Position numbers and translations under genes: made by a program
Shown: one piece after another, positions 34,660 to 48,129 of the stretch
How positions within the stretch are numbered: the stretch's first letter is position 1
Layout of the letters: each line of letters begins with the position of its first letter
The notes under the pieces: generated by a model
What the model saw: the letters and a program-made list of their open reading frames with translations, nothing else
What the model was told of the DNA's origin: nothing
Databases searched by the model: none
Assembly: GCF_964355755.1 (NCBI RefSeq)
Contig: NC_092678.1
Location: 15,412,922 to 15,472,921 of the forward strand
Reading direction: 5' to 3'
From: Antedon mediterranea
Taxonomy: Eukaryota; Echinodermata; Crinoidea; Comatulida; Antedonidae
DNA length: 60,000 bases

Positions 34660-34859
34660 TTGACACATGTTGTCAAAAACAGCAATAGCACCCTCAAGAA
34701 CGTGAAAATGTATACCATACCAAAGATCTCAAAGCAGCTACTCTATCAATAGTGTAGGCCACTATGTAATATTCGTGTCATTTTTTTGTTAAAAGCAAAA
34801 TTCCAGCTGATTTAGTGTCTTTAGGATGTAAAGTAATAAAAAAAATATGTTGCCATTTT

Positions 34860-35290
34860 TTTAAAAAAGCTTAAGGGTGTCAAATCCAAGATGGCCGCCA
34901 ATACGTAAAATATCCAATAAATGTACCATATTGGACAAAACAGCCATTATGAATAACATTTTAAGTTCATATGGGTTCTCTGCTGTATAAGAATTATTAT
35001 AAACCTATATTCATTAGTATTCTGACATTTTGAATTTCAAAATGGCCGCCATTTTTTAAAAATTGATTAAATCTCTTATTAAAACATGTGCAAGTTATGA
35101 CGTTGATTGAAATCACATAAAATGATAGGCCTATGACAACAACATTGGTGATTAACACAAAATGGCGGCCATTTTGAATTTTAAAATGGCCGCCATAAAT
35201 TTCTTAAGTTAAATAAAATTAGATTGAAATACACAAAATGATAATGCTTATGACAACAACATGGTGAGTAACACAAAATGTTGACCATCA
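34860..35290. repeat. AAAATGGCGGCC-rich repeat
   Basis: It contains AAGATGGCCGCC, TTCAAAATGGCCGCCATTTT and AAAATGGCGGCCATTTTGAA, with ACAACAAC and CACAAAATGATA blocks that recur twice (about 35110-35160 and 35230-35280). The same core motif builds the arms of the 4.8-kb foldback. Confidence 0.6.
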
Positions 35291-35299
35291 GGAGGTCTA

Positions 35300-37460
35300 C
35301 AGTACTGACAGTACACTTCTTCATATTAGAACATCTCATAAACTTCTTCAGTTAAATGACAACTAACTCTGCCAAAGTCCTTCAATGAAATATTTCTAAT
35401 CTTGAATGCGATACAATAAGTTGACCTTCCTTCGTTCTCTACTACTGTGTCCATCAAACTTCCACAGACTGATCTGCGTTCCCAACAACCTTGTTCAGAA
35501 ACAAATTGGCAAAATAACTGAAATACCTCATTTCACCGGCAAATAATCTCTATAGGAGTCCTCTTTTACTTTGATAAGTTTGTGACCTGTATTCACCGTC
35601 ATATATATTTTTTGCCAATATTTGTCTTTTTCTTAGGATCCCATATATACAGTTTGCCTTCTACAAGACTTTTACCAATGCCTCAAACATTTTCTGTCCA
35701 ATTTCATCATGCAATGGCCAACAAACACCTTTGTGCGAATTGCAACATTCTTCATTATTCGGGATATCATCTCCCTTTAAATATGTTAACTAGATTTGCC
35801 AGCTCTGATGAAATCATTAATTTGTGTTATTCCAATTATACCACGCTCAATGACCCTGATCAATTGATGTAAATCCAGCAAGTCCCACACATACATGTCC
35901 TCTCATATACATATATTATAGGGATATAGTTTAACCACATCATTTAGAATTCGTCGACTCTCTGTATTCAAGTTAATATCTTTATGATCAGCCTCTTTAA
36001 AACAAAATGATACTTAAACTTAGAATCTCTTTTTTCTCTGTCTGCATTTGTAGAAGCAAGTTGTAGAGAGAAAGCAGAATTAGTGTGCTTCTGTCCTTTA
36101 GAGATGTTTTCCATTTAAGATATTTGTGTCACTGGTTGTATACCGTAGGTAATACAAGTTCAGTTTCAACAAAAGCACTTGCCTCAACACTATTTTCACA
36201 ATGATACATGTCCAAAAGCCATATAGTTCACCGGGTCGACATAATAATTGCTTTTTGATGTCATCTCTGTCCACCTCAACTCATCTCGGGCAAGAGTCAT
36301 CACCAGGCATTCTTGTCTTTCCATAGTACATGAGTTTGTATACCACAACCATGTGCACTCATCAAACCAGTGTATAATACTGGTCTGTCTGTACATATCT
36401 AATGAAATTGGTTGAGATTGTAGAAGATGAGAAGTAGGAGTTCATTCATTTACAAGGTTATTTATAGGCAGAGCTGTATCTGTATTTCTTTCAAGCTTCT
36501 GCCAAAAGTCGACAGATTTAAAACTTACCAACCATACTGGTGACTATGGCCCTGAAGGTTCAGAAATTGAATTACATAGCAATAACGCATTTATTATTTA
36601 ACATATTTATACAGGATTTCACAATAAGGTATAAATGCACTTGTTTTATATTGTGGTCCTGTCTCCTTTCAAGTTTCAGTTTCATGAAAAGAAATGAGAT
36701 CTGTAATTTAGAATCTATATAATATATAAATTATGGTTAATTCTGACATAGGCGAGCACAATGGAAAAACTTTGGAACAAATTTCTGCCTTGGATAAATA
36801 CCTGAACTATCTTAGGTGTACCGCGAAATGTAAAACAGTTTTCACTATTACGATATTGTTCCATATTTCTATCTTAGGAATATATTATAAAGAGTTTTAA
36901 AACAAAATTTCTGATTCATTGGTAGATTTTCAACTCAATTTCAATTGTACGCGGTCAAATTAACTTCCGCGGGTTCACGATGAGTTCACAGGTTCACCTT
37001 GCAACAACTACCTGGTTTCAGTTAAGTTGGTCGTTAGTGGCTATAGCTATTTTATTTTTTTGTTTATTTTCGGATCGGACCGGGCGTGTGAAGGTACAGT
37101 AGTTAAAAAATAAAATCCCGACGATAGCCGAGTTTTATTGAGTAAGCTGGCAGGAATAACTGTAGGCTATCTGTGTCCCATTAGGGCCCATATTGCAAGC
37201 CGTCTAAAACATCTTCTTGGGCCGAAACGGCCTACACTGTCGCGGAAGTTAGTTTCAAAAGATGTTTAAATTAAATAATGTATTATGATGGTATTTATTT
37301 GAATAAACGCCTCCCCAATAAAACATCACTTTGAATAATAATCGCCTACACCGCCCCCTCCCCCAAGTAACCCTTTTCATCTGGCCAGACGCAACACATG
37401 GCATCTCTATTTCTGAACAACTCTGGATACTGTACGTTGTTTTTATTCACATCATGAATT
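35300..37460. other. No confident gene; degenerate DNA
   Basis: Short ORFs exist on both strands (35582-35872 plus, 36196-36396 minus). Reading the minus strand from 36400 to 35580 gives several coding-like segments in changing frames broken by stops, so a decayed gene or transposon is possible. I could not identify a family. Confidence 0.4.
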
Positions 37461-37501
37461 AGGGTTGCCAAATATGCGAATGCGAATTTAAGTAAAGGGC
37501 T

Positions 37502-38850
37502 TGTTACAACCGCTAATGTAGAAAACGCCAGCTAATGTCGAAACAGCCGCTAATGTAGAACAATCCACCAGCTAATGTTTGTAGAAACACCAACAGCTTA
37601 TGTAGTAAATACAAATATACACCAGCTAATGTTGAACGGTCAACAGCTAATGTAGTAACGAAAATTGCCTCCCAGCTAATGTAGTTATTATCGCCAGCTA
37701 AATTAGAAAATATAATATATTTTACAAATCTATGTCTAATTCATGCAAATGCATCTCTTTACTTAGCTATCTCGTAAACGACTGACTTCGTTAGCAACCA
37801 CCTCTATTGAACGACCACCATCTCTGTTAAGGGACCGCTTCTCATAATCGCCCACCTCTTGTAAGGGATCATCTTCTTTCATAAGGGACCGCTTCTCATA
37901 ATCGACCACCTCTCGTAAGCCATCACATCTTTTAACGACCACACCTCTCGTAAGTGACCACATCTTTTAAGGGACCACAACTTCTTTCTTTCTCTTAAGG
38001 GACCACTTCTAATAATCTATCACCTTTAGCTACGAACACCTCTCGTAAATGACCACCTCTATTGAACGACCACCATCTCTGATTAGAGACCATTTCTCAT
38101 AATCGAACACCTCTTCTTGATAACCTCTTCTCATAAGGGAACGCTTCTCATAACTTTCGTAAGCGACCACCTTCTTAACGACCACATCTCTCGTTAGAGA
38201 CTACCTCTTTAAAGGACCACCGTTTTAAATGGGCTGCTTTTCATAATCGACCACTTCTCGTAAGCGACCACTTCTCTTAACAACCACAACTCTCGTAAGT
38301 AATCACCTCTATGAAGGGACAACAACCTCTCTCTCTCCCCATGACGAGAGGTGTGTTCGTTAAGAGAGGTGGTCGATTATGAGAAGCGTTTCCTTGACAG
38401 AGACGGTGGTCGTTTAATACAGGTGGTCACGTACGAGAGGTCGTTGTTACGGAAGATGGTCGATTATGAGAAGCGATATCTTAAGAGAGATGGTGGTCCC
38501 TTAAGAAAGATGGTGATTCTTTAAAAGAGATCGTCACTTACGAGAGGTGTGGTCTTAAGAGAAGCTATCGATTAAGAGATAGACTGATAGCTAAGTAAAG
38601 AAATGCATTTACACATGATGTAGACAAATATATAATATTTTCTACATGCTGGGAGGCAATTTTTGTTACAACATTAGCTGTTGACCGTTCTACATTAACT
38701 GGTGTTGATTTTGTATACATAAACAATTTACTACATAAGCTGTTGGTGTTTCTACATTAGCTGAAGGTTTTACTACATTAGCGGTGGATTGTTCTACTTT
38801 AGCGGTCGTTTCGACATTAGTTGGCGTTTTGTACATTTGGTGTTGTAACA
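37502..38850. mobile_element. Palindrome Q, copy 1 (foldback with microrepeat arms)
   Basis: TGTTACAAC at the left is mirrored by GTTGTAACA at the right. The outer arm domain (37510-37690, mirrored at 38640-38835) is an array of CTAATGTAG-containing units of about 17-27 bp. The inner domain (37750-38330, mirrored at 38335-38590) is an array of GACCACCTCTCGTAAG-type units. The turn is near 38335. ORFs over it are by-products of the repeat. Copies 2 and 3 lie 2479 and 4958 bp further on. Confidence 0.85.
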
Positions 38851-39980
38851 GATCATTTCAATTTCATAAAACACGAAGGTGTTTTTGAAGGATTATGTAT
38901 TTGATAATAATTTATATAATTGTAATATAACTTGTATTCGTGACATTTCGTAGGCCTAGAGGTTTTATATTCTCTGTACTTACTCAGAAACTCGGTAAAA
39001 TCATATTAGATTGTGGAAATTATGAATCTATTAAAGGTAATGTAGCTTTCTTGTTATTCTTGTCAGAATTTATTTTTTTAACAGGCTGAGCAGTTATGGT
39101 TCTAGTGGTTTGCATTGTAACGTGAACGACGTACTAGCCTATTAGAGCAATCAATAGGCTAATCTATCTCACGTATACCCATTTTACATTTTACATAATA
39201 CGAACACGGTTGAATTTATATTACGTTTGGGCCAAATAATGTTAGATTATGTTAGAGATATAGTCTAGGACCTGGGTTAGATTTGTAAGAATTTAATTTA
39301 GGAGAGAATATCTCAACTGTTATAGGATAATTTGACCCCAACGAACAACATGGAATGTGTGCCAAATTCGCTATCCGAGACGAACATGCACAAAATCGGT
39401 GTTAAAAATGTGTGGTTCTTATATCTCGACAACCACTTGTCGTACAGATTTGATTTTGGTGTCAAATTGTTCAGAATATACATATTTATATTCGGTCTAA
39501 CACAACTTTTAGCGAAAAATGCTTTACTGACCTTTGACCCAAAAATGATCAAAAAACACATTTTCGGTTTAAATTATTCTTTAACATGCCAATGGACAAA
39601 CTGTATGGTATCAAATGAAAGCATATACAATATGCTACCCATTGCTACCCAACTTGTATTGAAAATGTTTAATTATGAAGCTAATTGTATGGAAAATGTG
39701 CATATTTCGATTACTTTTATACACAAAAAATGAATATTTGGCAGCGTAATTGTTATGTTTATTTATATAAAATTAAATAATTTAAGTTTTTGGAAGAACA
39801 ATTTGTCCATTGGCATTTTAAAGAATAATTAACCAGAAAATGTGCTGTTTGGGCCTGGGTCAAAAGTACTGGAAAAGCATTTCCGGTCATTATTTCGCTA
39901 AAAGTTGTGACCGAATATAAATATGTATATTCTGAACAATTTGACACCAAATATGCGAATGCGAATTTAAGTAAAGGGCT

Positions 39981-41329
39981 TGTTACAACCGCTAATGTAG
40001 AAAACGCCAGCTAATGTCGAAACAGCCGCTAATGTAGAACAATCCACCAGCTAATGTTTGTAGAAACACCAACAGCTTATGTAGTAAATACAAATATACA
40101 CCAGCTAATGTTGAACGGTCAACATCTAATGTAGTAACGAAAATTGCCTCCCAGCTAATGTAGTTATTATCGCCAGCTAAATTAGAAAATATAATATATT
40201 TTACAAATCTATGTCTAATTCATGCAAATGCATCTCTTTACTTAGCTATCTCGTAAACGACTGACTTCGTTAGCAACCACCTCTATTGAACGACCACCAT
40301 CTCTGTTAAGGGACCGCTTCTCATAATCGCCCACCTCTTGTAAGGGATCATCTTCTTTCATAAGGGACCGCTTCTCATAATCGACCACCTCTCGTAAGCC
40401 ATCACATCTTTTAACGACCACACCTCTCGTAAGTGACCACATCTTTTAAGGGACCACAACTTCTTTCTTTCTCTTAAGGGACCACTTCTAATAATCTATC
40501 ACCTTTAGCTACGAACACCTCTCGTAAATGACCACCTCTATTGAACGACCACCATCTCTGATTAGAGACCATTTCTCATAATCGAACACCTCTTCTTGAT
40601 AACCTCTTCTCATAAGGGAACGCTTCTCATAACTTTCGTAAGCGACCACCTTCTTAACGACCACATCTCTCGTTAGAGACTACCTCTTTAAAGGACCACC
40701 GTTTTAAATGGGCTGCTTTTCATAATCGACCACTTCTCGTAAGCGACCACTTCTCTTAACAACCACAACTCTCGTAAGTAATCACCTCTATGAAGGGACA
40801 ACAACCTCTCTCTCTCCCCATGACGAGAGGTGTGTTCGTTAAGAGAGGTGGTCGATTATGAGAAGCGTTTCCTTGACAGAGACGGTGGTCGTTTAATACA
40901 GGTGGTCACGTACGAGAGGTCGTTGTTACGGAAGATGGTCGATTATGAGAAGCGATATCTTAAGAGAGATGGTGGTCCCTTAAGAAAGATGGTGATTCTT
41001 TAAAAGAGATCGTCACTTACGAGAGGTGTGGTCTTAAGAGAAGCTATCGATTAAGAGATAGACTGATAGCTAAGTAAAGAAATGCATTTACACATGATGT
41101 AGACAAATATATAATATTTTCTACATGCTGGGAGGCAATTTTTGTTACAACATTAGCTGTTGACCGTTCTACATTAACTGGTGTTGATTTTGTATACATA
41201 AACAATTTACTACATAAGCTGTTGGTGTTTCTACATTAGCTGAAGGTTTTACTACATTAGCGGTGGATTGTTCTACTTTAGCGGTCGTTTCGACATTAGT
41301 TGGCGTTTTGTACATTTGGTGTTGTAACA
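39981..41329. mobile_element. Palindrome Q, copy 2
   Basis: Essentially identical to copy 1, shifted by 2479 bp. Confidence 0.85.
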
Positions 41330-42459
41330 GATCATTTCAATTTCATAAAACACGAAGGTGTTTTTGAAGGATTATGTATTTGATAATAATTTATATAATT
41401 GTAATATAACTTGTATTCGTGACATTTCGTAGGCCTAGAGGTTTTATATTCTCTGTACTTACTCAGAAACTCGGTAAAATCATATTAGATTGTGGAAATT
41501 ATGAATCTATTAAAGGTAATGTAGCTTTCTTGTTATTCTTGTCAGAATTTATTTTTTTAACAGGCTGAGCAGTTATGGTTCTAGTGGTTTGCATTGTAAC
41601 GTGAACGACGTACTAGCCTATTAGAGCAATCAATAGGCTAATCTATCTCACGTATACCCATTTTACATTTTACATAATACGAACACGGTTGAATTTATAT
41701 TACGTTTGGGCCAAATAATGTTAGATTATGTTAGAGATATAGTCTAGGACCTGGGTTAGATTTGTAAGAATTTAATTTAGGAGAGAATATCTCAACTGTT
41801 ATAGGATAATTTGACCCCAACGAACAACATGGAATGTGTGCCAAATTCGCTATCCGAGACGAACATGCACAAAATCGGTGTTAAAAATGTGTGGTTCTTA
41901 TATCTCGACAACCACTTGTCGTACAGATTTGATTTTGGTGTCAAATTGTTCAGAATATACATATTTATATTCGGTCTAACACAACTTTTAGCGAAAAATG
42001 CTTTACTGACCTTTGACCCAAAAATGATCAAAAAACACATTTTCGGTTTAAATTATTCTTTAACATGCCAATGGACAAACTGTATGGTATCAAATGAAAG
42101 CATATACAATATGCTACCCATTGCTACCCAACTTGTATTGAAAATGTTTAATTATGAAGCTAATTGTATGGAAAATGTGCATATTTCGATTACTTTTATA
42201 CACAAAAAATGAATATTTGGCAGCGTAATTGTTATGTTTATTTATATAAAATTAAATAATTTAAGTTTTTGGAAGAACAATTTGTCCATTGGCATTTTAA
42301 AGAATAATTAACCAGAAAATGTGCTGTTTGGGCCTGGGTCAAAAGTACTGGAAAAGCATTTCCGGTCATTATTTCGCTAAAAGTTGTGACCGAATATAAA
42401 TATGTATATTCTGAACAATTTGACACCAAATATGCGAATGCGAATTTAAGTAAAGGGCT

Positions 42460-43808
42460 TGTTACAACCGCTAATGTAGAAAACGCCAGCTAATGTCGAA
42501 ACAGCCGCTAATGTAGAACAATCCACCAGCTAATGTTTGTAGAAACACCAACAGCTTATGTAGTAAATACAAATATACACCAGCTAATGTTGAACGGTCA
42601 ACATCTAATGTAGTAACGAAAATTGCCTCCCAGCTAATGTAGTTATTATCGCCAGCTAAATTAGAAAATATAATATATTTTACAAATCTATGTCTAATTC
42701 ATGCAAATGCATCTCTTTACTTAGCTATCTCGTAAACGACTGACTTCGTTAGCAACCACCTCTATTGAACGACCACCATCTCTGTTAAGGGACCGCTTCT
42801 CATAATCGCCCACCTCTTGTAAGGGATCATCTTCTTTCATAAGGGACCGCTTCTCATAATCGACCACCTCTCGTAAGCCATCACATCTTTTAACGACCAC
42901 ACCTCTCGTAAGTGACCACATCTTTTAAGGGACCACAACTTCTTTCTTTCTCTTAAGGGACCACTTCTAATAATCTATCACCTTTAGCTACGAACACCTC
43001 TCGTAAATGACCACCTCTATTGAACGACCACCATCTCTGATTAGAGACCATTTCTCATAATCGAACACCTCTTCTTGATAACCTCTTCTCATAAGGGAAC
43101 GCTTCTCATAACTTTCGTAAGCGACCACCTTCTTAACGACCACATCTCTCGTTAGAGACTACCTCTTTAAAGGACCACCGTTTTAAATGGGCTGCTTTTC
43201 ATAATCGACCACTTCTCGTAAGCGACCACTTCTCTTAACAACCACAACTCTCGTAAGTAATCACCTCTATGAAGGGACAACAACCTCTCTCTCTCCCCAT
43301 GACGAGAGGTGTGTTCGTTAAGAGAGGTGGTCGATTATGAGAAGCGTTTCCTTGACAGAGACGGTGGTCGTTTAATACAGGTGGTCACGTACGAGAGGTC
43401 GTTGTTACGGAAGATGGTCGATTATGAGAAGCGATATCTTAAGAGAGATGGTGGTCCCTTAAGAAAGATGGTGATTCTTTAAAAGAGATCGTCACTTACG
43501 AGAGGTGTGGTCTTAAGAGAAGCTATCGATTAAGAGATAGACTGATAGCTAAGTAAAGAAATGCATTTACACATGATGTAGACAAATATATAATATTTTC
43601 TACATGCTGGGAGGCAATTTTCGTTACAACATTAGCTGTTGACCGTTCTACATTAACTGGTGTTGATTTTGTATACATAAACAATTTACTACATAAGCTG
43701 TTGGTGTTTCTACATTAGCTGAAGGTTTTACTACATTAGCGGTGGATTGTTCTACTTTAGCGGTCGTTTCGACATTAGTTGGCGTTTTGTACATTTGGTG
43801 TTGTAACA
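42460..43808. mobile_element. Palindrome Q, copy 3
   Basis: Essentially identical to copy 2; the right arm has CGTTACAAC in place of TGTTACAAC near 43622. Confidence 0.85.
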
Positions 43809-44218
43809 GATCATTTCAATTTCATAAAACACGAAGGTGTTTTTGAAGGATTATGTATTTGATAATAATTTATATAATTGTAATATAACTTGTATTCGTG
43901 ACATTTCGTAGGCCTAGAGGTTTTATATTCTCTGTACTTACTCAGAAACTCGGTAAAATCATATTAGATTGTGGAAATTATGAATCTATTAAAGGTAATG
44001 TAGCTTTCTTGTTATTCTTGTCAGAATATATTTTTTTAACAGGCTGAGCAGTTATGGTTCTAGTGGTTTGCATTGTAACGTGAACGACGTACTAGCCTAT
44101 TAGAGCAATCAATAGGCTAATCTATCTCACGTATACCCATTTTACATTTTACATAATACGAACACGGTTGAATTTATATTACGTTTGGGCCAAATAATTT
44201 TAGATTATGTTAGAGATA

Positions 44219-45113
44219 TAGTCTAGGACCTGGGTTAGATTTGTATGAATTTAATTTAGGAGAGAATATCTCAACTGTTATAGGATAATTTGACCCCAAC
44301 GAACAACATGGAATGTGTGCCAAATTCGCTATCCGAGACGAACATGCACAAAATCGGTGTTAAAAATGTGTGGTTCTTATATCTCGACAACCACTTGTCG
44401 TACAGATTTGATTTTGGTGTCAAATTGTTCAGAATATACATATTTATATTCGGTCTAACACAACTTTTAGCGAAAAATGCTTTACTGACCTTTGACCCAA
44501 AAATGATCAAAAAACACATTTTCGGTTTAAATTATTCTTTAACATGCCAATGGACAAACTGTATGGTATCAAATGAAAGCATATACAATATGCTACCCAT
44601 TGCTACCCAACTTGTATTGAAAATGTTTAATTATGAAGCTAATTGTATGGAAAATGTGCATATTTCGATTACTTTTATACACAAAAAATGAATATTTGGC
44701 AGCGTAATTGTTATGTTTATTTATATAGAATTAAATAATTTAAGTTTTTGGAAGAACAATTTGTCCATTGGCATTTAAAAGAATAATTAACCAGAAAATG
44801 TGTTGTTTGGGCCTGGGTCAAAAGTACTGGAAAAGCATTTCCGGTCATTATTTCGCTAAAAGTTGTGACCGAATATAAATATGTATATTCTGAACAATTT
44901 GACACCAAAAGCAAATCTGTACGACAAGTGGTTGTCGAGATATAAGAACCATACATTTTTAACCCTTGACCCCAGTTTTGGGCATGTTCGCCCCGGATAG
45001 CGAATTTGGACCGGAACGTATCCCATGTTGTTCCTTGGGGTCAAATTATCCTATAATAGTTAATATATTCTCTCCTAAATTAAATGCATACAAATCTTAC
45101 CCAGGTCCTAGAC
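44219..45113. mobile_element. Hairpin element P, complete copy
   Basis: The left arm starts TAGTCTAGGACCTGGGTTAG and its mirror CTTACCCAGGTCCTAGACTA ends near 45113. Arms of about 340 bp (44219-44560, 44755-45113) are partly diverged, with loop 44560-44755. Copies 1 and 2 of the tandem unit carry P truncated at CCAAA (39240-39946, 41719-42425). The paralogous site near 50655 lacks P altogether. An ORF of 133 codons over the left arm (44290-44691) has no recognisable domain. Confidence 0.8.
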
Positions 45114-45124
45114 TAATAAATATA

Positions 45125-46185
45125 GTATAGTTAGCCAGGTTCATCGGCGCATCTAGCAGAAAAGATACTAAAACTCTGTCTGTTATATTTTTAAGTTTTG
45201 TTGATAAAATATTATCTTTGCCGCGTTTAACAACTTAAAGATACCTTCCCTATGTTTTTTAGATCTAATTTAAGATCACAAACTATATTTAATGTAAATA
45301 ATACTATATGGTCCTATTGCGATAACTGTTTACGTCTTTAAATGGTTAAACATTTGAAAAATAAGTCGAATCTAATAATTATAGCGGCCCGCTATAAATC
45401 CCAAAATGCATTGCGCGCGGATTGATATTTTTGTTTTTCTTCTGTAATTCACCCACTTTTCGATCGATCGTGAGTCCAAAACAAATGGAAGACTCCTAAC
45501 TTTTCAGCGAAAATACCGGGTTTTCTCCAATTTGTATCAACGTAGTCTGGCAAAAAAAACTTTTTATCCTAATTTACCATAAAACGTACGTTTAAGACAA
45601 GGAATGACCTGGTTTAATGTTTTTAAAGTAATACATATGTATTATTTTTACAAAACGTCACAAATTGTAGGGAAGGTGTCTTTAATTTTCAACGAATAAA
45701 TCTTAAACGTGTGAAATGCAAACCGCACGTTGACCCACATACAAAATCGGTATCACGTACGGTAAGATGTGTATATATATATATATATTTTTATAAGATG
45801 ACGTAGAACCCGATTTTTACCCATACATATACGGATACGGAGGTTGTAAGTATGACGTACTGTATACCCCTTTAACTTCACGAGCATGCTGATGATCATG
45901 GTGTGTCGTCAATGATTTAGTCGTATTAAATTTGTCCATATTTGCAAATAATCTGATTTATATATAGGTTTCAAATTATACGAAGCTTCAGGTTGACCGA
46001 TGAAATGAAATTTAAATAATCCGCAGCAACATTGCCAGTCTTAATATGTCAGAGGGAACAGATTAGGCCTATTTTAGAGTGTACAGTATGAAACAAACGT
46101 AGTATCACGATAGGAGAAATCTTTGCCTTGGAGCTCATTTGCATGGACATACAGGCTTAAGGCAAGTCTGTCTAATACGGTGTAA
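45125..46185. repeat. Segmental duplication, copy A (right part)
   Basis: From GCCAGGTTCATCGGCGCATC to GGCTTAAGGCA-AGTCTGT it aligns collinearly with 50680-51290. Copy A's left part is the 38931-39240 segment of each tandem unit. The 45239-45681 MITE is an extra insertion in copy A. Confidence 0.85.
45239..45681. mobile_element. piggyBac-type MITE with TTAA target site
   Basis: Ends are AGATACCTTCCCTA and TAGGGAAGGTGTCT, flanked by TTAA on both sides. The paralogous copy B reads CAACTTAATTTTCAACG with a single TTAA, which is the empty site. 443 bp, no ORF. A partial relative is at 8117-8356. Confidence 0.88.
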
Positions 46186-46229
46186 CATTTAACGCATTCA
46201 GGTTAAGATCATGAAGTTATGCAATAGAA

Positions 46230-47158
46230 CTGTCACGACAAATATGGTCCGGGGCCAAAATCGGTCCGTCCGGACCAGTTTTGGCTCTAAAGTTGTGGCC
46301 AAAAGCAGTCCGCCACTGCCAAAATCGGTCCGGGTTTTTCTTCTGTCGATTTTAATTGAATTACTAGGCCTATGATGCTGTTTTAAGTTGTTTATGGCTA
46401 GAAAAATATCCCATGATATATATAAGTAAGTTATCTTGTCGGATAAATACTGTAAATAAATGTATTTTATCTAAAAACATGACTTAGGTGTTCACTCATG
46501 TTTCAACCTGCCACACACTCACATGAACGGGTATGAGACGCTGATATTGCCAGCCAGATTTTATTTTATGATTGAGGCCTTTTTCCTTCCTCAGCCTAAT
46601 CAATATTGGATAATTGTTTTATAATGATTGTAGTGAATTGATATTGATTGATTAACCATAAATTAGTAATAAATTAAATTGTTTTTAACATCATGGGGAA
46701 ACGAAGATGTTTAAAAAACAAAAGAACAAAATGGATTAAAAACAGGCAGAGAATTAATTGTACACAAAAAACCTAAAAATTAGTACTAATTATTGATGAG
46801 TTACTACTAATAGTAATAATGATGATAAAAAAAACAGGCTTAATTTATAATATTAAAATAACAAATAAAACCCCGTAGTTTTCAATATATTATAAATGAC
46901 TAATCATGGCCTTTTTAAATGATATATACATTATGACTCATTTTGCGCACCATATATTTGCAAGATCGGACCATATTTGGCGGCCAAAAACAGTCCTACT
47001 GCCCGGACCGATTTTATCCAGGCCGGACCAGTTTTGGCGGCCAAAATTGGTCCGGCCGGACAGGTTTTGGCAGCCATAAATGGTCCCCCGGACTGATTTT
47101 GGCAGCCAACACTGGTCCGCCGGACAGATTTTGGCCCGGACTGATTTTGGTGTGACAG
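46230..47158. mobile_element. Foldback element, arms of GGTCCGG/TTTTGGC repeats
   Basis: CTGTCAC at the left is mirrored by GTGACAG at the right. The short left arm (46230-46340) and longer right arm (46965-47155) are arrays of GGTCCGG-CCAAAA-type units in opposite orientation, for example CCAAAATCGGTCCG against CGGACTGATTTTGG. The interior is AT-rich with no gene. ORFs over the right arm (46931-47194 and its complement) are repeat artefacts. Confidence 0.75.
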
Positions 47159-47169
47159 AACATTCCAGT

Positions 47170-47680
47170 TAATTGTCTGCAACTGCATCTGCATCTTTTA
47201 TAACTGCTATCTTATATTTTAAATATCTTAAGTCTGTTATGAATCTGGGGTTTAATAATTCGACCATATCCTAAATATAGAGTTGGATCACAGTTCCCAA
47301 TACAGTACATACATTAAAGTAATAGTTGGCGCCGTCAACATAATTCCACCATACATAGGCACAGCAAGTCTCGTCTACTTCACTGGCTTTTGTTAATTTT
47401 GGACTGAAGTTCTTGCTTTCAATATAATATTCATCCCTCTGTTTCGGTGATAGTGCACAGCGTTACATAGATGTTGCAAATTTGCTCCTTCTCATATTTT
47501 CTTTAACTAACGATTATTCCACTATTTTGTTTATTAAAACGAAATCGCTTGTTGTTTAATGATGGCAAAGTAATATATTTAATAGCGCATTTAAAGTTTC
47601 TATTTCATTTCGAAGTTTTTAAGCTTGTTGAATAGTATAATGTCATTAAGTTCAAATTTTAAATTTGATTGTGACTGTCC
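47170..47680. other. No feature recognised
   Basis: AT-rich; no ORF or repeat that I can name. Confidence 0.5.
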
Positions 47681-47684
47681 TGTT

Positions 47685-48110
47685 AACGTTAAACGTTATT
47701 AAAATTGTTATGTACAAAGTCGTATTTTAACTTTTTATGAACGTTCATTGTACGATAAAGATAAAAGAAATATTTATGTATTTTAACGTTATTATAAAAA
47801 GTTAATCTAACATTAGATGAACGTCGTTAAAAAGGTTCACTGAAATTTATTTTTTGAACGTTATTCTGAAAGTCTTTTTAATGTTCGATAGACCTTATTA
47901 AAAACATTCTGTTTAAGTTAGATTTAAACATCATTGTGAACGTTCTTTCAACGTAAGATTAAGGTTTTAGAAATAGTTATGTAACTTTTCCTTTTTATGT
48001 TATTATGAAAGTTAATCTAACGTTAGATGAACGTTGTTAAAAAGATTAATTGAAAGTTACTTTTTGAAAGTTAATTTAATAGTTAGTTAGTTTGATTTGT
48101 ACGTTATTTT
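47685..48110. repeat. AACGTT array 1, ~209-bp higher-order unit
   Basis: Frequent AACGTTATT / AACGTTAGATGAACG motifs occur. The block TTATTATAAAAAGTTAATCT, then GATGAACGTCGTTAAAAAGG, at 47790 recurs about 209 bp later at 47999. Related arrays are at 53760-54185 and 56260-56770. Confidence 0.7.
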
Positions 48111-48129
48111 TTGTTCTTTTTGCTGGGAA

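Larger units (their letters stand above)
37468..44904. repeat. Three tandem copies of a 2479-bp unit
   Basis: Units run 37468-39946, 39947-42425 and 42426-44904, head to tail. The CCAAA at each start is also the last common string at the right end (44905-44909), so the joints share a 5-bp microhomology. Copies 1 and 2 differ by very few bases that I noticed (for example GTCAACAGC/GTCAACATC near 37642). Copy 3 differs at several more, all towards its right end. Each unit contains palindrome Q and the left part of hairpin P. Confidence 0.93.

Noticed and set aside
37763-37963. 66-codon ORF (MWSLTRGVV...) present three times
   Set aside because: It is produced by reading through the GACCACCTCTCGTAAG microrepeat array of palindrome Q.
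37502-38850. Regular short repeats that could suggest a CRISPR array
   Set aside because: Units are degenerate, have no constant spacer length, form mirrored arms and lie in a eukaryotic genome with spliced genes; no cas genes.
39332-39733. 133-codon ORF repeated identically at 41811 and 44290
   Set aside because: Identity reflects the very recent triplication, not selection. It lies over hairpin P arm and loop, has no domain or signal, and a shadow ORF exists on the other strand.
46931-47194. ORFs over the GGTCCGG repeats on both strands
   Set aside because: Repeat-driven open frames (AAKTGPA, FGGQNWSG) with no independent support.
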